This document shows, piece by piece, positions 1 to 7,678 of a stretch of DNA of 28,032 nt. Numbering within the stretch: position 1 is the stretch's first letter; every line of letters begins with the position of its first letter. A program made the position numbers and the translations under genes. The notes beneath the pieces are model-generated. The model worked only from the letters and a program-made list of their open reading frames with translations, was not told the origin of the DNA and ran no database searches. The DNA is from UBA1443 sp964445745 (GTDB lineage Bacteria > Omnitrophota > Omnitrophia > Omnitrophales > Aquincolibacteriaceae): contig CAYULU010000024.1 in the NCBI GenBank assembly GCA_964445745.1, positions 1-28,032 on the forward strand, given 5' to 3'.

Positions 1-12
1 AGTAATATTTTT

Positions 13-40
13 TTGCCTCTTGAGTCGTAATGATTACGAT
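13..40 (+). promoter_or_regulatory. candidate sigma70 promoter upstream of palindrome copy 1
   Basis: TTGCCT at 13-18 and TACGAT at 35-40 are separated by 16 nt. The 83-bp palindrome begins 2 nt after the -10 box, so a transcript started here would carry the palindrome in its 5' leader ahead of the QueD-like gene. Only the match to consensus supports this; both boxes are imperfect. Confidence 0.3.
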
Positions 41-41
41 T

Positions 42-124
42 TAGAAGCGGTTTCATAAGTCCCTTTTGCATTTTCCAACCCCTTGAGAAACAACGGGTTG
101 GAAATACTTGTGAAACCGCCTCTA
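42..124 (+). repeat. 83-bp palindromic element, copy 1
   Basis: The outer inverted repeats are 19 nt each (TAGAAGCGGTTTCATAAGT against the complement of ACTTGTGAAACCGCCTCTA, 17 of 19 matching). An inner perfect 10-bp stem lies at 72-81 (TTTCCAACCC) and 95-104 (GGGTTGGAAA) with a 13-nt loop. The same 83-bp unit occurs in the opposite orientation at 7717-7799, and a diverged copy lies near 17560-17643. The element carries no ORF. It ends 108 bp before the QueD-like start codon. It may be a MITE, a REP-like palindrome or a structured leader RNA; the sequence alone does not decide which. Confidence 0.85.
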
Positions 125-232
125 GCAATCCAACACAAATTCAAGGAGGTGTCTGATCGAGAAAACGAAGCGGGGTCAGCATGCAGTGAATAATACAGAA
201 ATAGAAATATCAAACTAAAGGAGAAAATGATC

Positions 233-727
233 ATGTCAAACGACAAGTACAGATCCATCGTAAAGCTTGATTTCCAGTATGCGCACAGATTTATGAATTA
301 TCCGGGAGAGGCAAGCTATCTTCATGGACATTCTGGATTGCTAACGATCGAAATTGAAGGGGAGTTAAATAAACATAATTATGCCTACCCAGTAAAAGAG
401 GCACAAAAATTAGCATGGGAAGTTGCCGATAACTTCATGCATGGAACGATTTTTCAAGAAGGGGATCCCTTGCTGGAGTTAGTTTTGCAAGGATATGAGA
501 AGGCAGGAATGAAAGGTACAACAAATAGATTTGGAAAACCTGCAAAAGCTCTCAATCATGAGCTGGTAAAATCGTATCCTGAAAGCAGAATATCTGTCAG
601 CAAAGGCCCTTCTACTTGCGAATGGTTCTGCACGGTATTCTATGAACTATTGAAAGACAAGTTGAATATTAAGAAAATAGAATTTCGTTCTTCTTCGTTG
701 AACTGCGCATCAAGAACGTTTAATTAA
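233..727 (+). CDS. QueD / 6-pyruvoyl-tetrahydropterin synthase-like protein, divergent active site
   Basis: This T-fold enzyme family makes or uses dihydroneopterin-triphosphate-derived pterins (QueD feeds queuosine/7-deazaguanine synthesis). From the start at 233, the three zinc-binding histidines of the family are visible as H18 in YAHRF and H31/H33 in LHGHSG. A PSTCEW stretch resembles the family PTxEN motif. The catalytic cysteine that precedes HGH in canonical QueD (C27) is Ala27 here, the DH pair is reduced to MH, and the C-terminal ET is missing. At 164 aa it is longer than the roughly 120-aa QueD. The ATG at 233 is preferred over 227 because AAAGGAG at 217-223 is 9 nt from 233 but only 3 nt from 227. 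Base composition is more AT-rich than neighbouring genes, and repeats lie on both sides. The fold assignment is firm; the reaction catalysed is unknown. Confidence 0.75.
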   Translation: MSNDKYRSIVKLDFQYAHRFMNYPGEASYLHGHSGLLTIEIEGELNKHNYAYPVKEAQKLAWEVADNFMHGTIFQEGDPLLELVLQGYEKAGMKGTTNRFGKPAKALNHELVKSYPESRISVSKGPSTCEWFCTVFYELLKDKLNIKKIEFRSSSLNCASRTFN

Positions 728-741
728 AAACAAGATTATTG

Positions 742-834
742 TAATTCCGGGGACACATCACTTATTTGATACAACTCCTGCTCTGCTAGAACTTCACGAC
801 CAGGAACTAATTAAGTAATGTGTCCCCGGAATTA
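742..834 (-). repeat. inverted-repeat element (CCGGGGACACAT family), short copy
   Basis: The ends TAATTCCGGGGACACATCAC and the complement of TAAGTAATGTGTCCCCGGAA form terminal inverted repeats around a core of about 50 bp. Read on the minus strand, the core (with GCAGAGCAGGAGTTGTATCAAA) resembles the plus-strand core of the copy at 7560-7678, so this is a shortened copy in the opposite orientation. It has no coding capacity. It behaves like a non-autonomous mobile repeat. Similar ends are often seen near REP-associated Y1 transposases, but no transposase is present here, so that link is inference. Confidence 0.75.
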
Positions 835-835
835 T

Positions 836-1696
836 ATGTTTTTCGAAATGGACCGTGGAAAGAGAATCAAACCTTATTTCACCCGGGAGAATCCAGCTGT
901 GACCGAAACGGGCGCGCCGCCGCTTTTAGAGCTGAACCGTGTCACCGTCATCAAGGGCGATGAGAACAAGAAGGTCCTGGACAGGATTTCGTTTAAGATC
1001 CTGCCCGGAGAGCATGTGGCCATCCTCGGACCGAACGGCGCCGGTAAATCCTCGCTGATCAAGGTCATGACCCGGGAATATTACCCCCTTGCGCGAAAGG
1101 GATCATTTTGCAAGGTGTGGGGAGAGGATCACTGGAATATTTTTGAGCTCCGGTATTTATGCGGAATCGTTTCCAATGACCTTCAAGGGATGTACGCACG
1201 GGACATTTCGGGGCTAGAAACGGTTTTGTCCGGTTTTTTCGGGAGCATCGGTTTGCAACAGAATCGGGTCACCCCGATCCAAAAGAGGAAGGCCTTGAAG
1301 ATCCTGAAATTTCTCGAGATCGAACCTCTTAAAAACCGGAAAATGTTCGTGATGTCGTCCGGTGAGGCGCGGCGTTTTCTGATCGGCCGGGCGCTGGTTC
1401 ATGATCCCCGCGCCCTGGTTCTTGACGAACCGACCCACAGCCTGGATCTAAAAGCGGCGCATCATTTTAAAAATATAATGCGTAAAATTGCGGCCTCGGG
1501 GACCAGTATTATCCTGGTGACCCAAAGCTTGCAGGATATCATTCCTGAGATTTCGAGAATCATCCTGATGAAAAACGGACGGGTGATGATGGATGGGAAT
1601 AAAAAGGACGTTTTGACCCGGCGGAACATGAGCCGGCTTTTTGATATGCCGATCCCGGTGACCCGAAAAAAAGGGTATTACCATGCGATGGTGTAA
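836..1696 (+). CDS. orphan ABC-type ATPase (ModF/YlmA-like)
   Basis: This is a single ABC nucleotide-binding domain that hydrolyses ATP, probably cytoplasmic. From ATG 836 the Walker A motif GPNGAGKSS spans residues 65-73. A Q-loop region (VSNDLQ), a degenerate signature MSSGEARR and a Walker B LVLDEP follow. The switch histidine expected after the D-loop is Gln (VTQSLQ, Q230), which is unusual for an active ABC ATPase. No permease or binding protein is adjacent, so the partner and substrate are unknown. The frame is open from 818, but 818 lies inside the end of the 742-834 repeat. ATG 836 and ATG 848 are the alternatives and none has a clear Shine-Dalgarno, so the start is uncertain. The repeat may have landed on the original leader. 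Confidence 0.8.
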   Translation: MFFEMDRGKRIKPYFTRENPAVTETGAPPLLELNRVTVIKGDENKKVLDRISFKILPGEHVAILGPNGAGKSSLIKVMTREYYPLARKGSFCKVWGEDHWNIFELRYLCGIVSNDLQGMYARDISGLETVLSGFFGSIGLQQNRVTPIQKRKALKILKFLEIEPLKNRKMFVMSSGEARRFLIGRALVHDPRALVLDEPTHSLDLKAAHHFKNIMRKIAASGTSIILVTQSLQDIIPEISRIILMKNGRVMMDGNKKDVLTRRNMSRLFDMPIPVTRKKGYYHAMV

Positions 1697-1840
1697 AAAA
1701 CGGTCCCAGCCCCGCCGGCGGGCGATTTCCTTGAAAACATCTCCAGGGGAGCGTTTGGAAAATTCTTAAAACAAAGTTTTTAATTTCATCAGCTGGATTT
1801 GGCTAAGGGCGAGCAGTTTTTTTTCCATGAGGCCTTATCG

Positions 1841-1901
1841 TATAATGAGAACTTCGAAATTTAATTTCCGGCCGGAGGATCAGCCAGTTTTATAAGAGGA
1901 G
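1841..1901 (+). promoter_or_regulatory. candidate promoter -10 and ribosome binding site for the ClC gene
   Basis: A perfect TATAAT lies at 1841-1846 in the context CGTATAATG. The same TATAATG context recurs before ndvB (8621) and before the radical SAM gene (17541). No good -35 is visible. GAGGAG at 1896-1901 lies 9 nt before ATG 1911, and this decides that start over the TTG at 1902. Confidence 0.4.
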
Positions 1902-1910
1902 TTGTGCCCG

Positions 1911-3287
1911 ATGAGAAGGCGGCTTGCTGAGGAAACGGTTCTTTTTATAAGTGTACTTAAATGGTTTGTCCTGGCGACCCTGATAGGGGTTATTGCAGGT
2001 TCTGCGACGGTTCTTTTTTTAAAACTTCTTAATTGGGGTATCCGACTCAGCGATCGATATTCCTATTCCTTTCTTTTGCTGCCTGCCGCATTATTTTTAA
2101 GCGCCTGGATCATCCGGCGTTTTGCGCCCGATGCGGAAGGTCACGGCACCGAGAAGGTGATCGAGGCTATTCACAAATCCTCGGGCAGGATCAAGGCGGC
2201 TGTGATTCCGGTCAAGTTGATTGCGACGATCATCACCATTGCGCTCGGGGGTTCCGCGGGGAAGGAAGGCCCTTGCGCTCAAATCGGGGGAGGGTTGTCG
2301 GCTCTCTTCGCGGATATTTTCAAGTTTGATGACCATGACCGAAAGAAGCTTGTGATCTGCGGTATCAGCGCGGGGTTCGCTTCGGTGTTCGGGACCCCGA
2401 TCGCGGGAGCGCTCTTCGGGGTGGAGGTCCTTTTTGTCGGAGCTATTCTTTACGATGTTTTACTGCCGTCTTTTATCGCAGGCGTCACGAGCTATCATGT
2501 TTCCCAAGCGCTCGGCATTGCTTATTTTCATCATCCCCTAAATTTTGTCCCTCAGTTCACCGAGTTTTTTTTCATCCAGATCTGTCTAGCGGGAATTTTT
2601 TTCGGATTCTGTGCGCTGCTACTCGTCGAGGCTCTCCGTCTTGGGAAGTTTTTGTCGGGAAAAGTAAAGATGGCGGTCCCTCTCAAAGGAATTGCCGGAG
2701 GAATAATCCTCGTGGCCATGACACTGGTATTTTCAAAGCGATACCTCGGGCTTGGGTTAGACACTATTGAGCAATGCCTCCAGGGACAAAGTGTTCCGTG
2801 GTATGCGGGTTTCGCGAAGATGGCGTTCACTTCGATAACCCTCAATTTCGGAGGGAGCGGAGGGATTGTGACGCCGATCTTTTTTATCGGGGCAACGGCC
2901 GGCTCTGCCTTTGCGGGCTGGACGGGACTGGATCACGCGACGATGTCTGCGATCGGGTTCGTTGCTGTTTTGGCTGGAGCTGCGAATACGCCGATTGCGG
3001 CGAGTGTTATGGCCATTGAAATTTTCGGGCCTGAGGTAGCCCCTTACGCGGCCGTCGCTTGTGTCATCAGCTTTCTTATGACGGGCCATCGAAGTGTTTA
3101 TCCCTCGCAGGTTCTTTCGGTCAAAAAGTCGCCTTCGATTTCGGTGGAGCTTGGCGAAGAAATGCAGGGTCTGGAGCCCCGGGTCCACCTGAGAAAGAAA
3201 AGCTGGGCGCAAAGTTTCAAGCATGCTTACCTGGCGATCGGGAGGCGGCTTGCCCGTCGTGATACAATCCGTCCGAAAAAGCGCTGA
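1911..3287 (+). CDS. ClC-family anion channel/transporter
   Basis: This is an integral membrane chloride/anion transporter of the ClC (EriC) family with about ten hydrophobic segments. The helix-F signature GSAGKEGPCAQ carries the gating glutamate (GKEGP), and GSGGIVTPIFFIGA matches the helix-N motif. A SVYPSQ stretch near the C-terminus could supply the conserved tyrosine. Two features differ from the E. coli exchanger: the helix-D GSGIP is GHGTE here, and the internal proton glutamate (second Glu of IIEEM) aligns with Val in LFGVEVL. No CBS domains follow. At 458 aa it has the usual length of a prokaryotic ClC. It is followed after 60 bp by yitT and may be co-transcribed with it. The family is certain; channel versus H+-coupled exchange is open. 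Confidence 0.9.
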   Translation: MRRRLAEETVLFISVLKWFVLATLIGVIAGSATVLFLKLLNWGIRLSDRYSYSFLLLPAALFLSAWIIRRFAPDAEGHGTEKVIEAIHKSSGRIKAAVIPVKLIATIITIALGGSAGKEGPCAQIGGGLSALFADIFKFDDHDRKKLVICGISAGFASVFGTPIAGALFGVEVLFVGAILYDVLLPSFIAGVTSYHVSQALGIAYFHHPLNFVPQFTEFFFIQICLAGIFFGFCALLLVEALRLGKFLSGKVKMAVPLKGIAGGIILVAMTLVFSKRYLGLGLDTIEQCLQGQSVPWYAGFAKMAFTSITLNFGGSGGIVTPIFFIGATAGSAFAGWTGLDHATMSAIGFVAVLAGAANTPIAASVMAIEIFGPEVAPYAAVACVISFLMTGHRSVYPSQVLSVKKSPSISVELGEEMQGLEPRVHLRKKSWAQSFKHAYLAIGRRLARRDTIRPKKR

Positions 3288-3347
3288 ACGGGTGACTGGA
3301 AACGACTGACGCGACATTCAAGCAACGTACCACAGGATTGGGACGCG

Positions 3348-4196
3348 ATGATGAAAAAAATAACGGATTTTTTATATCAAACTTTTTTGATGGCGAGCGG
3401 AAGCCTTTTATGCGCTTTGGGAATCAAGTCGCTTGTCATGCCCCATGATCTGCTCTCCCAAGGGTTGACCGGGCTGTCCCTGCTTATTTACTACCACGGG
3501 GCGCCGTTTTCCCTCAGCGTCATTTATCTCCTCATTAACATCCCGGTTTTTATTTTGGGGTGGTGGTTTGTGAGCCGCCGCTTTATTTTCTATTCGCTGT
3601 GGGGGATGGTGATCTACGCGACGGCGCTCTCCGTTGTGAATATTGAGCTCAAAGTGTCCGATCCCATGTTGGCCGTTGTGATCGGAGGCGCCCTGAACGG
3701 TTTGGGCGCCGCTTTGATCTTGCGCTCTTATGGATCCAGCGGTGGATCGGAGATCCTTTGTGTCGTGATGAACAAGCTGTTTTCAATGACGCTCGGGACG
3801 GGCGCCATCTTGATCAACATGGCTGTGCTGGTTCCGGCGGCGCTATTTTTTTCAGTCGAAAAAGTTTTGTATACGCTCGTTTTTGTTTTTGTCAGCGGAA
3901 TGTTGACCAATAAAATTTTTCATGGAATGGCCAAGCGGCGAACGGCGATCATTGTATCGAACCGGTGGGCCGCGATCGCGAGCGCCCTGAGGGAACAGAA
4001 GATCGGAGTCACTTTCCTGAAGGGACAAGGCGGTTTTTTGGCGGAAGAAAGAATGCTGCTTTATTCCGTGCTTGTTTCGCGATCCGTTCCCGCCCTGAAA
4101 CGGGTGGTGGCCGAGGTGGATCCCGCCGCGTTTATTTCTATTATGGAAGCGGATGATGTGACCGGTGTCGAAGTGGGGAACCAGCCGCATTGGTGA
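3348..4196 (+). CDS. YitT family membrane protein (DUF161 + DUF2179)
   Basis: The N-terminal half has five or six hydrophobic segments, beginning LYQTFLMASGSLLCALGIKSL and including a glycine-rich GGALNGLGAALILRSYGSSGGSE stretch typical of the YitT family. From about residue 195 a soluble DUF2179-like domain follows (RTAIIVSNR through VDPAAFISIMEADDVTG). Members are inner-membrane proteins without an established substrate. The ATGs at 3348 and 3351 are both possible; AGGA at 3334-3337 is a weak ribosome binding site. It lies 60 bp after the ClC gene on the same strand. Its probable terminator (4525-4555) is now about 330 bp downstream because a repeat element lies between. Confidence 0.88.
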   Translation: MMKKITDFLYQTFLMASGSLLCALGIKSLVMPHDLLSQGLTGLSLLIYYHGAPFSLSVIYLLINIPVFILGWWFVSRRFIFYSLWGMVIYATALSVVNIELKVSDPMLAVVIGGALNGLGAALILRSYGSSGGSEILCVVMNKLFSMTLGTGAILINMAVLVPAALFFSVEKVLYTLVFVFVSGMLTNKIFHGMAKRRTAIIVSNRWAAIASALREQKIGVTFLKGQGGFLAEERMLLYSVLVSRSVPALKRVVAEVDPAAFISIMEADDVTGVEVGNQPHW

Positions 4197-4205
4197 GCGT
4201 GAGAA

Positions 4206-4510
4206 TAATTCCGGAGACAAATTACTTAATTGGTTTCTTGCGGTTAAGCCCCGGCAGAGCAGTAATCGTATGAAAAGCAGGTCATTATCCCTTCTTCTAA
4301 AAATGAGAGCTTGGGGAGTTTTCCCGATCCACTCCCCCTGAGAGACGCTCGGATGTACAAAACTGCATTGAAGAATTTCCTCAACAAGGTGATCCTCTGA
4401 TCATAAAGGGGATTGGCTCCCAACGGTTCTAAAGCCCCTCTGGATCTTAGGCGGGATGAACTTCTCAAAAAAAACACGTTGCCTCAATCAAGTGATGTGT
4501 CCCTGGAATT
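4206..4510 (+). repeat. inverted-repeat element (CCGGGGACACAT family), long copy
   Basis: The left end TAATTCCGGAGACAAATTAC and the right end GTGATGTGTCCCTGGAATT are diverged forms of the ends at 742-834 and 7560-7678. The first 70 bp after the left end (GGTTTCTTGCGG, AGCCCCGGCAGAGCAG, AAAAGCAG) align with the copy at 7560. About 190 bp of extra interior has no convincing ORF. It is probably an older and less deleted copy, and it lies directly after the yitT stop codon. Confidence 0.7.
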
Positions 4511-4524
4511 CAAAATGAAACATG

Positions 4525-4555
4525 AATGTGCCAATCTGGCGCATTTTTTGTTTTT
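4525..4555 (+). terminator. intrinsic terminator, probably of yitT
   Basis: The stem AATGTGCCA-ATC-TGGCGCATT (9 pairs including one G.U, 3-nt loop) spans 4525-4545 and runs into TTTTTGTTTTTT. There is no gene between it and yitT other than the 305-bp repeat, so the repeat probably inserted between the gene and its terminator. Confidence 0.7.
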
Positions 4556-4805
4556 TGATTTCTCGCGATAAACCATAAATCATTTTCTATGAGCCACTTA
4601 TGAGAATCTTACAGTTGGCATTAAAAGTGCAAAGAGTGGTAATGAGGGTTAATTGGGTGCGCGGGTTGCCAGGCTCGAAAGGTATTTCGCCCTCTTTGCG
4701 GAACAGGTAAACAAAACGTGATCAATGACCGTTCGAATTTGACGAGCGGTGTTAGTACCTCATGACATTTGAATTTAGCGGTAGGCGGTACTGTACTGAC
4801 AACCG

Positions 4806-4837
4806 CTTGAAATTGAAAGGCAACTCCCAATTTCAAG
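4806..4837 (+). promoter_or_regulatory. candidate heat-shock promoter / operator of clpB
   Basis: CTTGAAA at 4806-4812, a 13-nt spacer, and CCCAATTT at 4826-4833 resemble a sigma32-type promoter (CTTGAAA ... CCCCATNT). The same bases form a perfect 10-bp inverted repeat, CTTGAAATTG (4806-4815) and CAATTTCAAG (4828-4837) with a 12-nt spacer, which could instead bind a repressor or fold in RNA. It is not CIRCE (TTAGCACTC-N9-GAGTGCTAA) and does not have HAIR spacing. The end is 43 nt before the clpB ATG. Confidence 0.5.
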
Positions 4838-4880
4838 TGTCATAACGTACTAGATTAAAATTGAAGGCAAAGGTGAAAAC

Positions 4881-7493
4881 ATGGACTTAAACCGGTTCAC
4901 GATAAAATCACAGGAAGCGATTGCTCAGGCTCAAAGTAAGGCCATTGAGTACGGGCACCAGCAAGTGGACGGAGAGCACCTTTTACTGGCACTCGTGGAA
5001 CAGCACGAGGGTCTGATTCCGCGGTTGCTTCAAAAAATGGGAATCCCGCCCCAGTCGTTTTGCGTGAAAACAGAAGAGGTCTTGAACCGAATTCCCCGCG
5101 TTAGCGGCCTGGGGCCCGAGTCCGGGAAAGTTTATGTGACCCCGCGGCTGAATGCCGTGCTTGTGCAAGCGGAAAAAGAGGCGAAAAAACTCAAGGACGA
5201 GTACGCTTCCGTGGAACATATCGCGCTTGCGTTTCTGGATGAAAACGGCACACCTTCCTCAGAAATTTTTAAATCATTCGGAATCACCAAACACGGATTT
5301 CTCGAAGCGCTAGCGAGTGTCCGCGGAAACCAGCGCGTCACGAGCGCGGATCCGGAATCCACTTACGATGCGCTCCAGAAATACGGACGGGAACTTGTCG
5401 GGGAAGCCCGCAAAGGGAAACTGGATCCGGTCATCGGGCGGGACGGGGAGATCCGACGGGTCATTCGAATTCTCTCGCGAAAAACCAAAAACAATCCGGT
5501 TCTGATCGGTGAGCCGGGCGTTGGAAAGACCGCGATTGCGGAAGGACTCGCGCAAAGGATCGTCAAAGGCGATGTCCCGGAAGGATTGAAAGACAAGGCG
5601 ATTTTTAGCCTTGATCTTGGGTCGCTTGTGGCGGGTGCTAAATATCGCGGTGAATTCGAAGAGCGTTTGAAAGCGGTCCTTCAGGAAATCAAAAAAAGCG
5701 ACGGCAAGATCATCCTGTTTATCGATGAGCTCCATAACATCGTGGGCGCCGGCAAGGCCGAAGGGGCGATGGACGCGGGCAATATGCTCAAGCCCATGCT
5801 TGCGCGGGGAGAGCTTCACTGCATCGGCGCGACGACCCTGGATGAATACCGCAAATATATTGAGAGGGACGCCGCGCTTGAACGCCGGTTTCAACCGGTG
5901 CTGGTAGCGCCGCCGTCAGTGGAAGACACGATTTCGATTTTACGGGGACTGCGGGAGCGTTTTGAAGTACATCATGGAATCCGGATTCAGGACAACGCGC
6001 TGGTGGCGAGTGCGATCCTTTCCAACCGTTACATTTCCGACCGATTTTTGCCGGACAAGGCCATCGACCTGGTTGATGAAGCGTGCGCCATGATCCGGAC
6101 GGAAATTGATTCCATGCCGTCTGAACTCGATGAGGCGTTAAGGCGCGTAAGGCAGTTGGAAGTCGAGGAAGCCGCCCTTAAAAAAGAGCAGGATCAGGCA
6201 AGCAAGGGCCGGCTCGGTGTCTTGAAAAAGGAACTGGTCGAGCTGAAAGACCGGCAAAAGACCCTGACGCTTCAGTGGGAAAATGAAAAACAGGCGATTC
6301 AAAAACTCAGGTTGTTGCGAGAGCAGATTGAAAAAACCAAGCTTGAGATTGAAACTCTCGAACGTCAGGGAAGTCTCGAGAAAGTCGCGGAACTCCGGTA
6401 CGGAAAGTTGCCGGAACTGGAAAAGAAGCTTAAGGCTGAGGGAAAAAAGGCGGAAGGCAAGGAAGCCTCCCAGCGTTTGTTGAGGGAGGAGGTTACGGAA
6501 GACGAGATCGCCGAAATTGTTTCCAGGTGGGCCGGGATTCCCGTGACCCGTCTGATGGAAGGCGAACGCGAAAAGCTTTTGAGGCTTGAGGAAATCTTGC
6601 ATCGGCGGGTCGTGGGGCAGGACGAAGCAGTGTCGCTGGTTTCAAGTGCCGTGCTGCGGGCGCGGGCCGGCATTAAAGATCCGCGTAAACCTACGGGGTC
6701 CTTTATTTTTCTTGGTCCCACCGGAGTCGGTAAAACCGAACTTGCTAAAACGTTGGCGGAGGCCCTGTTTGATTCGGAGGACAATCTCGTTCGAATTGAC
6801 ATGAGCGAATATATGGAAAAACACGCGGTGTCCCGGCTGATCGGAGCGCCTCCGGGTTACGTGGGATATGATGAGGGCGGACAATTAACCGAAGCGGTTC
6901 GGCGGCGCCCTTACAGCGTGATCCTTTTTGACGAGATTGAAAAAGCGCATCATGACGTATTCAATGTCCTCCTTCAGCTCCTGGATGATGGCCGCCTGAC
7001 GGATTCTCAGGGGAGGGCTGTTGACTTCAAGAACACAGTCGTAATTATGACAAGCAACATAGGTTCTTCTTGCTTGTTGGACGGTATTTCCCCGGAGGGA
7101 CGTGTGAAGGAGGAGGCCCGGGACAAGATCATGGATGAGTTAAAACAAAATTTCCGGCCCGAATTTTTAAACCGGGTCGACGACATCGTTTTCTTCAAAC
7201 CTTTGGCCCGGAAGGAGCTGGAAAAAATCGCGGAGTTGGCCGTGGACGAGATTCGGAAACGGCTCGGCGATCGCCGGATCAGTCTCGAGTTAACCGAAAA
7301 GGCCCGGCGATTTATTGTTGAGAAGGGGTACGATCCTGTGTACGGAGCCCGGCCTCTTAAACGGTTTCTCCAGCACCAACTAGAAACCCGGCTTGCCCAA
7401 GGGCTCATCAAAAACGAGATCCGGGATAATGATGACGTGGTGGTGGACGTTGAACGTGAGGAGCTTGTTCTTGCAAGAAAGAAAGGAGCGTAA
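4881..7493 (+). CDS. clpB: ATP-dependent chaperone ClpB (disaggregase)
   Basis: ClpB is a hexameric AAA+ cytoplasmic disaggregase that works with DnaK to rescue aggregated proteins. The order is: Clp N-domain (residues 1-150, starting MDLNRFTIKSQEAI), NBD1 with Walker A GEPGVGKT at 210-217 and Walker B ILFIDELHN, a long charged coiled-coil middle domain (about 405-530) that separates ClpB from ClpA/ClpC, then NBD2 with GPTGVGKT at 612-619 and VILFDEIEKAH. At 870 aa it has the usual family length. Both nucleotide sites look intact. The start follows AAAGGTG at a suitable distance. A heat-shock-like promoter or operator lies directly upstream, consistent with stress control. It appears monocistronic, with a terminator right after the stop. 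Confidence 0.97.
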   Translation: MDLNRFTIKSQEAIAQAQSKAIEYGHQQVDGEHLLLALVEQHEGLIPRLLQKMGIPPQSFCVKTEEVLNRIPRVSGLGPESGKVYVTPRLNAVLVQAEKEAKKLKDEYASVEHIALAFLDENGTPSSEIFKSFGITKHGFLEALASVRGNQRVTSADPESTYDALQKYGRELVGEARKGKLDPVIGRDGEIRRVIRILSRKTKNNPVLIGEPGVGKTAIAEGLAQRIVKGDVPEGLKDKAIFSLDLGSLVAGAKYRGEFEERLKAVLQEIKKSDGKIILFIDELHNIVGAGKAEGAMDAGNMLKPMLARGELHCIGATTLDEYRKYIERDAALERRFQPVLVAPPSVEDTISILRGLRERFEVHHGIRIQDNALVASAILSNRYISDRFLPDKAIDLVDEACAMIRTEIDSMPSELDEALRRVRQLEVEEAALKKEQDQASKGRLGVLKKELVELKDRQKTLTLQWENEKQAIQKLRLLREQIEKTKLEIETLERQGSLEKVAELRYGKLPELEKKLKAEGKKAEGKEASQRLLREEVTEDEIAEIVSRWAGIPVTRLMEGEREKLLRLEEILHRRVVGQDEAVSLVSSAVLRARAGIKDPRKPTGSFIFLGPTGVGKTELAKTLAEALFDSEDNLVRIDMSEYMEKHAVSRLIGAPPGYVGYDEGGQLTEAVRRRPYSVILFDEIEKAHHDVFNVLLQLLDDGRLTDSQGRAVDFKNTVVIMTSNIGSSCLLDGISPEGRVKEEARDKIMDELKQNFRPEFLNRVDDIVFFKPLARKELEKIAELAVDEIRKRLGDRRISLELTEKARRFIVEKGYDPVYGARPLKRFLQHQLETRLAQGLIKNEIRDNDDVVVDVEREELVLARKKGA

Positions 7494-7504
7494 GGGGGAG
7501 GCCG

Positions 7505-7527
7505 CTTCATGTAAACATGAGGTTTTT
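7505..7527 (+). terminator. intrinsic terminator of clpB
   Basis: CTTCATG-TAAA-CATGAGG forms a 7-bp stem (one G.U) followed by TTTTT. It begins 12 nt after the clpB stop codon. Confidence 0.6.
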
Positions 7528-7559
7528 CCTCGCAGTACTCTTTGCCTGAGCTATGAACA

Positions 7560-7678
7560 AATTCCGGGGACACAGTACTTAATTGGCCTCTTGTTGTTCA
7601 GCCCCGTCAGAGCAGGTGTTGCAGTATCAAAAGCAGATTATGACCATTTCCCTAATTAAGTTGTGTGTCCCCGGAATT
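7560..7678 (+). repeat. inverted-repeat element (CCGGGGACACAT family), 119-bp copy
   Basis: The ends AATTCCGGGGACACAGTACT and the complement of AAGTTGTGTGTCCCCGGAATT flank an 80-bp core with GCCCCGTCAGAGCAGG, shared with the copies at 742-834 (opposite orientation) and 4206-4510. It has no coding capacity. The region 7494-7866 contains only this element, the clpB terminator and the 83-bp palindrome. Confidence 0.75.

Larger units (their letters stand above)
4511..4880. other. intergenic region before clpB
   Basis: This 370-bp stretch holds the terminator at 4525-4555 and the clpB control region at 4806-4837. It also holds a 22-nt motif at 4731-4752 that matches 7693-7714 at 19 of 22 positions. 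Short open frames on the minus strand lack ribosome binding sites and recognisable motifs. I see no gene here. Confidence 0.5.

Noticed and set aside
126..226. preQ1 riboswitch ahead of the QueD-like gene
   Set aside because: The leader has an SD-like AAGGAGGTG at about 140 but no recognisable preQ1 aptamer pseudoknot.
4244..4477. 77-aa minus-strand frame as a transposase remnant in the long repeat copy
   Set aside because: I could not see Y1-transposase motifs (HUH or catalytic Tyr) in it.
4621..4836. 71-aa minus-strand frame before clpB
   Set aside because: No ribosome binding site, no motif, and it overlaps the clpB control region.
4806..4837. CIRCE or HAIR operator at clpB
   Set aside because: The arm sequence and spacing fit neither TTAGCACTC-N9-GAGTGCTAA nor CTTGAGT-N7-ACTCAAG, so only a generic inverted repeat is claimed.
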